Of a stretch of 13,521 nucleotides of DNA, positions 5,513 to 11,180 are shown in pieces. The stretch is from DASTGO01 sp035719045 (GTDB lineage Bacteria > Actinomycetota > Actinomycetes > Actinomycetales > Kineosporiaceae). How positions within the stretch are numbered: the stretch's first letter is position 1; each line of letters begins with the position of its first letter. The stretch is from positions 1 to 13,521 of the forward strand of contig DASTGO010000013.1 in the NCBI GenBank assembly GCA_035719045.1, in the 5' to 3' direction. The notes below the pieces were generated by a model. It did no database searches. It saw only the letters and a list, made by a program, of their open reading frames with translations, and was not told where the DNA came from. The position numbers were made by a program, and so were the translations under genes.

Positions 5513-7174
5513 GTGACGATCGAGGCCGACAGCGGGCGAGGGCGCAAGGCCCGGGGAGCCTTCTTCACCCCGCCCGCACTGTGCCGCTACCTGGCTCGCT
5601 GGGCGGTCCGCGACGGCGGCGACCGGATCCTCGAACCGAGCTGCGGCGAGGCGGCCTTCCTGCTCGCCCTGGCCGAGGAGTTGCGGGTCCGCGACGGCGG
5701 TCCCGGCCGGCTGGACGGGGTGGAACTGCACCGGGCCAGCGCCGTCCAGGCCCGGTCGGTGCTCGCCGCGGCCGAACTCGACACCCGGGTGCGGGTCCGG
5801 GTGGCCGACTTCCTCGACCTGGATCCGGTGCCGGAGTACGACGCGGTGGTCGGCAACCCCCCGTACGTCCGCTACCAGGACTTCTCCGGCGAGGCCCGGA
5901 CCAAGGGCCGACGGGCCGCCCTGCGGGCCGGGGTCCGGCTGACCAACCTCGCGTCGTCCTGGGCGGCGTTCACCGTGCACGCGGCGCTGTTCCTGCGCCC
6001 GGGCGGCCGGCTCGCGCTGGTCCTGCCCGCGGAACTGCTCAGCGTGAACTACGCCGCGCAGGTCCGGGAGTTCCTGATGCGGCGGTTCGGGCGGGTCCGG
6101 CTGGTGCTGTTCACCGAACGGGTGTTCCCCGGCGTGCTGGAGGAGGTCGTGCTGCTGCTGGCCGAGGGCAGCGGTCCGACCGATCACTGCGAGCTGGTCC
6201 AGGTCCGTGACGTCGACGAGTTGCTGGCCGACGGGCAGGGGGAGTCCGGGGCGGTGTCCCGCTGGCGGCCGGTGAGTGCGCGCGGCAAGTGGACCCCGGC
6301 GATGATCCCCGCCGATGCCCTGGACGGGTACGGGCTGGCGACCTCGCATCCGGGGGTGACCACCCTGCAGTCCTGGGGGGAGACCACGCTCGGCGCGGTG
6401 ACCGGTAACAACGGGTACTTCGCGCTGACCCCGGTGCAGGCCGACGCTCTCGGTCTGGAACCCGGCCGGGACCTGCTCCCGCTGTCCCCGCCGGGCAGCC
6501 GGCACCTGCGCGGCCTCGGGCTGACGGCGGCGGCCTGGCGGTCCCTGGGCGAGCACGGCCGCGCCACCTGGCTGTTCCGGCCCGAGGGCCAGCCCTCCCG
6601 GGCCGCGACGGCATACATCCGGTCCGGCCGGGAGACGGGGGTGGACACCGCCTACAAGTGCCGGGTCCGCAGCCCGTGGTGGCGGGTCCCGATCGTGCCG
6701 CCCGCCGACCTGCTGCTGACCTACATGAACGCCGACACCCCGCGACTGACGGCGAACCCGGCGCGGGTGCACCACCTGAACAGCGTGCACGGGCTGTACC
6801 TGCGGGCCGGGCTGCGCCGCACCGGAGCCGCCCTGCTGCCGGTGGCCAGCCTGAACTCGGTGACCCTGCTCGGCGCCGAGACCGTCGGACGGGCCTATGG
6901 CGGCGGCATGCTCAAGCTCGAACCCCGCGAGGCGGATCTGCTGCCGGTGCCGTCCCCGGACGCGGTCACTGCAGCCCGGGAGGACCTGCTGCGGATCCGG
7001 CCCTCGGTGGCCGCGGACCTGGCGGCCGGGCGGCTGCTCGATGCGGTCGCCCGGGTGGACCGGGTGCTGCTGGTCGGCGGGCTCGGCTTCGACCCCGACG
7101 AGGTGCAGCGGCTGGCCGGGGCCCGGGCGGTGCTCGCGGCCCGGCGCGCGGCGCGGTCCGGCGGTGTCCGGTGA
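5513..7174 (+). CDS. Type II N6-adenine DNA methyltransferase (gamma class)
   Basis: A 553-residue enzyme expected to transfer methyl from S-adenosylmethionine to the N6 of adenine in a specific site. Motifs are in gamma-class order: motif X RKARGAFFTP (11-20), motif I ILEPSCGEAAF (39-49) for the cofactor, and the catalytic motif IV NPPYVRY (115-121). FLRPGGRLALVLPAELLS then follows, as in Eco57I/PaeR7I/SalI-like methylases. The C-terminal half (about 260-500) should hold the target recognition region. The size is normal for a stand-alone methylase with its own recognition domain. The start is GTG 5513, six bases after TAGCTT. The next gene is the likely cognate endonuclease, so this enzyme protects host DNA. 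Placing the methylase first under its own promoter fits protection before cutting. The recognition site cannot be read from the sequence. Confidence 0.93.
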   Translation: MTIEADSGRGRKARGAFFTPPALCRYLARWAVRDGGDRILEPSCGEAAFLLALAEELRVRDGGPGRLDGVELHRASAVQARSVLAAAELDTRVRVRVADFLDLDPVPEYDAVVGNPPYVRYQDFSGEARTKGRRAALRAGVRLTNLASSWAAFTVHAALFLRPGGRLALVLPAELLSVNYAAQVREFLMRRFGRVRLVLFTERVFPGVLEEVVLLLAEGSGPTDHCELVQVRDVDELLADGQGESGAVSRWRPVSARGKWTPAMIPADALDGYGLATSHPGVTTLQSWGETTLGAVTGNNGYFALTPVQADALGLEPGRDLLPLSPPGSRHLRGLGLTAAAWRSLGEHGRATWLFRPEGQPSRAATAYIRSGRETGVDTAYKCRVRSPWWRVPIVPPADLLLTYMNADTPRLTANPARVHHLNSVHGLYLRAGLRRTGAALLPVASLNSVTLLGAETVGRAYGGGMLKLEPREADLLPVPSPDAVTAAREDLLRIRPSVAADLAAGRLLDAVARVDRVLLVGGLGFDPDEVQRLAGARAVLAARRAARSGGVR

Positions 7175-7200
7175 GTGGCGGCGGTGTCCGGTGAGTGGCG
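7161..7200 (+). repeat. Perfect 20-bp tandem duplication at the methylase-nuclease junction
   Basis: GCGGTGTCCGGTGAGTGGCG is present at 7161-7180 and again at 7181-7200 without a mismatch. Copy 1 contains the methylase stop (TGA 7172-7174), copy 2 the likely nuclease start (GTG 7191). Each copy has a GTGA overlap signal. Confidence 0.95.
7171..7194 (+). CDS. Seven-codon mini-ORF between methylase and nuclease
   Basis: GTG 7171 overlaps the methylase stop as GTGA and opens a frame reading MSGGGVR before TGA at 7192, which in turn overlaps the nuclease GTG 7191 as GTGA. It exists only because of the 20-bp duplication. It could relay ribosomes from methylase to nuclease with losses, or be a by-product. 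Translation is unproven. Confidence 0.3.
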   Translation: MSGGGVR

Positions 7201-8096
7201 GCGAGGACGCCTTCTCAGCCTTCGACACCACCCTGGCCGGAGCCCGCGCGACGGACCCGTGGCGGCAGGAGCCCGGCACGCCCGCGGTCTACGCCCCCGA
7301 CTTCCCGCTGCTGGAACGGCTGCTGGCCATCCCGGTAGCCGCCGGGGCGAAGGTGGTCAGCGGCCGGTTCGCCCGTGCGATCGACGCCTGGCTGGCCCAT
7401 GAGCTGCGCCGCTGCGGGTTCGGCCCGGACGAGGTCTGGCCGAGGGCCACCCGGCCCCGGGTGCTGCCCCGCGAGCTGGCGATGCTGCTGGATCGGCTGC
7501 CGGCCAAGCTGGCCGACGAGGTCCGGTCCCGGCTGCCCGCCCTGCCTGCGCTGGCGCCGACCGATGCCAGGGTGCTCGGCCGCGCCTACGACAAGCAGGT
7601 CGACGTCTGCGTGGCCCGCTGGGACCGCGGCCCGGAGCTGCTGGTCAGCACCAAGGCGCAGCTGTCGTCGTTCGGCAAGAACCTGCCGAACCGGTTCGAG
7701 GAGGCCTACGGCGACGCGGGGAACCTGCGCGCCCGGTACCCGCTGGCCTCCGTCGGGTTCCTCTTCGTGCAACGGGCCACCGTGCGGACCGAGGAGCCGG
7801 ACGCCTACGAGCGGACCGTCGACATGGTCCGCAAGCTGCGCGACATCGGCGCCGGCTACGGGTACACCGCGACCGGGCTGCTGCTGGTCGACTGGGAGGA
7901 CCCGGCCGGGGACGGCACCGAGGTACGGGTGTGCCCCGAGGGCGTTCCCGAGGACGTCGCCGCACCGCAGTTCCTCACCGGGCTGATCGACCAGGTGCTG
8001 GCCGTGACCCCGGTGCAGTACCACGTGGAGGTCCGCCGGCGCCGGGAGCGGCGTCCGATCCCGATCCCGGACGGCGACGGCAGCGGCCTGTTCTGA
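7191..8096 (+). CDS. Candidate type II restriction endonuclease, partner of the methyltransferase
   Basis: A 301-residue protein from GTG 7191 (GTG 7164, overlapping the methylase, is an alternative). The role rests mainly on position: it directly follows a stand-alone methylase and is of the right size. The centre has a pattern that fits a PD-(D/E)XK nuclease core: a helical part, YDKQVDVCV (133-141, D138), then the strand GPELLVSTKAQLSSFGKN (147-164; E149, K155), and a helical NRFEEAYGDAGNLRARYP segment (167-183) before the strand ASVGFLFV. The usual D/E two before the lysine is replaced by Ser (S153), so the active site may be a variant form. Similarity to the SalI/XamI group is possible but was not tested. 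The start lies 16 bp after the methylase stop without a good Shine-Dalgarno, so expression may depend on coupling. The coding call is firm, the nuclease role moderate. Confidence 0.72.
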   Translation: MSGGEDAFSAFDTTLAGARATDPWRQEPGTPAVYAPDFPLLERLLAIPVAAGAKVVSGRFARAIDAWLAHELRRCGFGPDEVWPRATRPRVLPRELAMLLDRLPAKLADEVRSRLPALPALAPTDARVLGRAYDKQVDVCVARWDRGPELLVSTKAQLSSFGKNLPNRFEEAYGDAGNLRARYPLASVGFLFVQRATVRTEEPDAYERTVDMVRKLRDIGAGYGYTATGLLLVDWEDPAGDGTEVRVCPEGVPEDVAAPQFLTGLIDQVLAVTPVQYHVEVRRRRERRPIPIPDGDGSGLF

Positions 8097-8112
8097 GGTG
8101 GAACGGGGCCCG

Positions 8113-8141
8113 CCTGCGGTCGAGGTCAGCCGGCCCGCAGG
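8113..8141. terminator. Possible shared terminator between convergent genes
   Basis: CCTGCGG (8113-8119) pairs with CCGCAGG (8135-8141) around a 15-base loop that contains the DUF2993 stop codon. It lies between the convergent nuclease and DUF2993 genes, which are only 29 bp apart, so it could act on both strands. The stem is short. Confidence 0.35.
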
Positions 8142-8839
8142 AGGACGCCGGTGGCGTCCGCGGTGAGGTTCACCCCGTCGGGGCCGACGCCGCCCCCGTC
8201 CGCGACCAGGCCCAGCGGCAGCTTCGGCAGCGGAACGGTCTGGGTCAGCAGCCGGGCCACCGAGGGCCGTAGGGGGGCGGGCACCTGGGACAGCGACTGT
8301 GTCGGGACCGCCACGGTGAGCCGCCCCCGGGACACGCTCAGCTGGGCCGGTGCGGACACGGTCAGCGGGCCGCCCGGACCACGGTAGGTGACGGTCACCG
8401 CCAGCCGGCCGGAACCGCCGTCACTGAACCGCACCGTGGCCAGGTCGGCGGGGACGGCCGAGGCCACCACGGCGTCCAGGGTGGCGAACGACGCCGTACC
8501 CCTCACGTGGACGACATCGACCGGCACGCTGGTCACCTGCCCGCCGATCGCCGCCCCGAGCGGGACGTGCACCCCGTCCAGCCGGGTGACCAGGCTGTCC
8601 AGCCGCAACTGCCCACCTGCCGGCACCTGCTCCATCCGCACGTCGACCTCGTCATAGCGCCCACGGATGGCCTGCAGCAGGAACGGGAAGCCGGTGACCT
8701 CCACCCGCGGGTCCTGGGACAGGTGCTGGGAGGACCGCACCTGCCGGGCGATCGCTGCCTGGGCCGTGGCGCGGGCGGCGAAGTCGAGCCCGGCCAGCAG
8801 CAGGAGCAGCACGATGACCAGCACGATCACACGGCGCAT
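8126..8839 (-). CDS. DUF2993 / LmeA-like secreted protein
   Basis: A 237-residue protein with an N-terminal membrane anchor or signal sequence (MRRVIVLVIVLLLLLAGLDF, 1-20) and a cell-surface domain. The pattern is that of DUF2993: FAARATAQAAIARQVRSS, the conserved VTGFPFLLQAIRGRYDEVDVRME in two parts (about 50-72), repeated VDVVHVRGTASFA and VTVTYRG strands, and a LPLGLVADGGGVGPDGVNLTADATGV closing segment. Members include mycobacterial LmeA, linked to mannan elongation in the periplasm and shown to bind phospholipid; this copy could bind lipid in a similar way. The start is ATG 8839; the frame continues far upstream, but the signal sequence and TACGTT six bases before ATG 8839 set the true start. 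It is divergent from DUF445 across 96 bp and convergent with the nuclease gene. Confidence 0.9.
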   Translation of the reverse strand: MRRVIVLVIVLLLLLAGLDFAARATAQAAIARQVRSSQHLSQDPRVEVTGFPFLLQAIRGRYDEVDVRMEQVPAGGQLRLDSLVTRLDGVHVPLGAAIGGQVTSVPVDVVHVRGTASFATLDAVVASAVPADLATVRFSDGGSGRLAVTVTYRGPGGPLTVSAPAQLSVSRGRLTVAVPTQSLSQVPAPLRPSVARLLTQTVPLPKLPLGLVADGGGVGPDGVNLTADATGVLLRAG

Positions 8840-8845
8840 CCGGGC

Positions 8846-8851
8846 AACGTA
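8846..8851 (-). promoter_or_regulatory. Leaderless-type -10 element of the DUF2993 gene
   Basis: TACGTT on the minus strand ends six bases before ATG 8839 (TACGTT-gcccgg-ATG), a full TANNNT match. It lies in the 96-bp region shared with the divergent DUF445 gene. Confidence 0.6.
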
Positions 8852-8923
8852 ACCCGGATCGCCCGCGGTGCCCCATCCAGGGGACGCGGCAGCGGCCGGG
8901 CGGCAGGACCTGGTGGCGCATGC

Positions 8924-8929
8924 GAGGCT
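8924..8929 (+). promoter_or_regulatory. Leaderless-type -10 element of the DUF445 gene
   Basis: GAGGCT ends six bases before ATG 8936 (GAGGCT-ggccgg-ATG). It has A2 and T6 but not T1. No Shine-Dalgarno is visible. Confidence 0.5.
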
Positions 8930-8935
8930 GGCCGG

Positions 8936-10168
8936 ATGGACGCCGACAGCCGTCGCCGCCGGGATCTGCGCCGGATGAAGGCCCTGGCCACCGGCCTGCT
9001 CGTGGTCGCGGCGGCGGTGTACCTGCTGACCTTGCACGGCACAGGGGTGCCCGGCTTCGTCAACTCCGGTGCCGAGGCCGCGATGGTCGGCGCCGCCGCG
9101 GACTGGTTCGCCGTGACCGCCCTGTTCCGGCATCCGCTCGGCCTGCCGGTGCCGCACACCGCGATCATCCCGACCCGCAAGGACGCGCTCGGTCGCAGCC
9201 TGCAGGACTTCGTGGCGACCAACTTCCTGGCCGAGGACGTGGTCCGGGAGCGGATCGCCGGTGCGCGGGTGGCCGGCCGGTTCGGGGAGTGGCTGGCCCG
9301 CCCCGCCAACGCCGCCCGGGTGTCCGCCGAACTGGGGGCCGCCGCCCGCGGGGTGCTGGAGGTGCTGCGCGACGACGAGGTCGCCGTCCTGCTCGACGAG
9401 GTCGTGCTGCGGCCGGTGCTGCGCTACCCGTGGGGTCCGGCGGCGGGCCGGCTGCTGGAGCGGATCGTGGCCGACGGCACCCACCGGCGGGTGGTCGACC
9501 TGCTGGTGGACGAGCTGCACGGCTGGCTGGTGGAGCATGAGGGCCTGGTCACGGGACTGGTCGCCGACCGGGCCCCGGCGTGGACGCCGCTGTGGCTGGA
9601 CGAGGCCATCGCCCGGCGCGCCTACCGGGAGACCGTCCGCTGGGCCACCGACGTGCGGGCCGATCCCGGGCATCGGGTCCGGGTCGCCGTCGACGACATG
9701 CTCGGCCAGTTCGCCAAGGACCTGCAGACCGACCCGGAGACCCTGCGCCAGGCCGGGGACGTCCAGCAGCGGCTGCTCGCCCATCCCGGGGTGCGGGCCG
9801 CCTTGGAGTCGGTCTGGTCGACCACCCGGAAGGTGCTCGTCGAGGCCGCCGACGATCCGGACAGCCACCTGCGCCGCCGTGCCGCGGACTCCCTGGCCGC
9901 CTTCGGCCGCCGGATCGTCTCCGACGACCGGCTGCAGGCCAGCCTTGACCGCTATGTCGAGGACGCGGTGGGTCATGTGGTCAGCACCTACCGGGACGAG
10001 GTGGCGACGGTCATCTCCGAGACGGTCCGCCGCTGGGACGGTGCGGAGGCCTCCCGCCGGATCGAGTTGCACGTCGGGCGTGACCTGCAGTTCATCCGGA
10101 TCAACGGGACTGTCGTCGGCGCCCTGGTCGGACTGGTCATCCACGCGGTCACCGTGCTGGTCCCCTGA
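8936..10168 (+). CDS. DUF445 family membrane protein (YjiN-like)
   Basis: A 410-residue protein with the family hallmarks at both ends. ADWFAVTALFRHPLGLPVP (55-73) follows a first hydrophobic stretch (about 16-34), and the C-terminus holds LHVGRDLQFIRINGTVVG (about 380-397) running into a last membrane helix. Between them is a long charged helical region, so the protein is probably anchored at both ends with a helical middle. The length is normal for actinobacterial DUF445 proteins. The molecular function of the family is not established. The start is ATG 8936, chosen by the -10 element six bases upstream and the start of family likeness; an upstream extension of the same frame runs antisense to DUF2993 and is not coding. 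It may share regulation with the divergent DUF2993 gene. Confidence 0.93.
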   Translation: MDADSRRRRDLRRMKALATGLLVVAAAVYLLTLHGTGVPGFVNSGAEAAMVGAAADWFAVTALFRHPLGLPVPHTAIIPTRKDALGRSLQDFVATNFLAEDVVRERIAGARVAGRFGEWLARPANAARVSAELGAAARGVLEVLRDDEVAVLLDEVVLRPVLRYPWGPAAGRLLERIVADGTHRRVVDLLVDELHGWLVEHEGLVTGLVADRAPAWTPLWLDEAIARRAYRETVRWATDVRADPGHRVRVAVDDMLGQFAKDLQTDPETLRQAGDVQQRLLAHPGVRAALESVWSTTRKVLVEAADDPDSHLRRRAADSLAAFGRRIVSDDRLQASLDRYVEDAVGHVVSTYRDEVATVISETVRRWDGAEASRRIELHVGRDLQFIRINGTVVGALVGLVIHAVTVLVP

Positions 10169-10239
10169 CGGTCGGCTGCCCCTGACGGCCGGTGCGGGAC
10201 CGGCTGCCCCCCGGCGTCGGGCCCGGACCGGCTACCGGC

Positions 10240-10245
10240 GAGGAT
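10240..10245 (+). promoter_or_regulatory. Leaderless-type -10 element of the second GNAT gene
   Basis: GAGGAT ends six bases before GTG 10252 (GAGGAT-gggcgg-GTG). The spacing matches the other genes. It favours GTG 10252 over the upstream GTG at 10192. Confidence 0.45.
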
Positions 10246-10251
10246 GGGCGG

Positions 10252-10956
10252 GTGCCCGAGATCCGTCGCATTCGTCCGGGGGAGCGCGCCCGCGCGCTGG
10301 AGACGATCGTCGCCGCCTTCCGCCGGGACCCGCAGGTCCGGTGGTGGTTCCCCGATGACGAGGGGTACCGGGCGGGCGCGCCCGAGTTCTTCGGCGTCCT
10401 GCTCGACACCCGGATCGAGGGCGGCGAGGTCTGGGTGGCCGACGGCGGGCTGGCCGTCGCGATGTGGGTGCCCCCGGGCGGGAACCTGATCGGTCCCGAA
10501 CTGGCCGAGCGCCAGTACACGGCGATGATCGCGGGGCTGCCGCAGCAGGCCGGCGCCCGGATCCAGCGGACCGACGAGGCGGTGGACGCCCTGCTGCCGG
10601 CCACCGCGCACTGGTACCTCGGCGTGCTCGCCTGCCACCCCGACCACCACGGACGGGGGCTCGGCGCAGCGGTCGCGGCTCCGGTCCTGGCCGCCGCCGA
10701 CCGGGCCGGGCTCCCGGTGGCGCTGGAGACGGCCTCGCCGGTGAACGTCGGTTACTACACCCGCCGGGGATTCGCTGTGATCGGCGAGGTCAGGCTGGAG
10801 GATGCGGTCCCGCAGGCCGCCGGTGAGCCTGCGCTGGAACTGGTCGCCGGGGGCCTGCCGGGTGCCGGAGCCGCCGGTTCCGGGCCGGCTGCCGTCGGGG
10901 ACGGGCTGAGCGTCGGGGTCAGCCTGTACGTCATGCAGCGGCAGCCCCGAACCTGA
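10252..10956 (+). CDS. GNAT-family N-acetyltransferase
   Basis: A 234-residue protein from GTG 10252, where family likeness begins (VPEIRRIRPGERARALETIVAAF in two parts, then FRRDPQVRWWFPD). The acetyl-CoA motif is LGVLACHPDHHGRGLGAAV (123-141; R135, G136, G138), followed by LETASPVNVGYYTRRGF (158-174), typical of the single-domain group related to puromycin N-acetyltransferase-like GNATs with an N-terminal WWF/WVPPG region (MWVPPGG 71-77). Its substrate is unknown. Residues about 186-219 form a Gly/Ala/Pro-rich stretch before the last strand (SVGVSLYVMQRQ), a loop longer than usual for the family. It lies 83 bp after DUF445 on the same strand and has its own -10 candidate. Transcription should stop at the stem-loop around its stop codon. 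Confidence 0.9.
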   Translation: MPEIRRIRPGERARALETIVAAFRRDPQVRWWFPDDEGYRAGAPEFFGVLLDTRIEGGEVWVADGGLAVAMWVPPGGNLIGPELAERQYTAMIAGLPQQAGARIQRTDEAVDALLPATAHWYLGVLACHPDHHGRGLGAAVAAPVLAAADRAGLPVALETASPVNVGYYTRRGFAVIGEVRLEDAVPQAAGEPALELVAGGLPGAGAAGSGPAAVGDGLSVGVSLYVMQRQPRT

Positions 10957-10977
10957 CCTCATCGGGGCTGCCGCTGC
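10935..10977 (+). terminator. Stem-loop terminator enclosing the GNAT stop codon
   Basis: A perfect 16-bp stem (10935-10950 with 10962-10977) encloses an 11-base loop holding the TGA stop (10954-10956). The left arm encodes the last residues of the acetyltransferase. No T-tract follows. Its symmetry would let it work on either strand. Confidence 0.75.
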
Positions 10978-11180
10978 CGGCCCGGCACACCGCCGGAGTT
11001 GGCTACCGGCCGGACGCCGCCCGCGCTGCTCACCGTCCGGCCGGGTGTCTCGGCCCCGTCCCGCGCATCACGGGAGCCCACCCCTGCGCCTGACACCGCG
11101 ACGCAGCGGGACGGGACGGGAGCGGAATACCCGGACGGGCCCAGACCAAACCCTGCGCCGCCTGGGAATCGGAACTCTCC

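Noticed and set aside
5432..7279. Minus-strand 615-residue frame opposite the methyltransferase
   Set aside because: It is a Gly/Gln/His/Arg-rich shadow of a gene with intact methylase motifs.
8840..10144. Upstream extension of the DUF2993 frame to 10144 on the minus strand
   Set aside because: It is antisense to the DUF445 gene. The signal sequence at 8839 and the -10 element six bases before it mark the true start.
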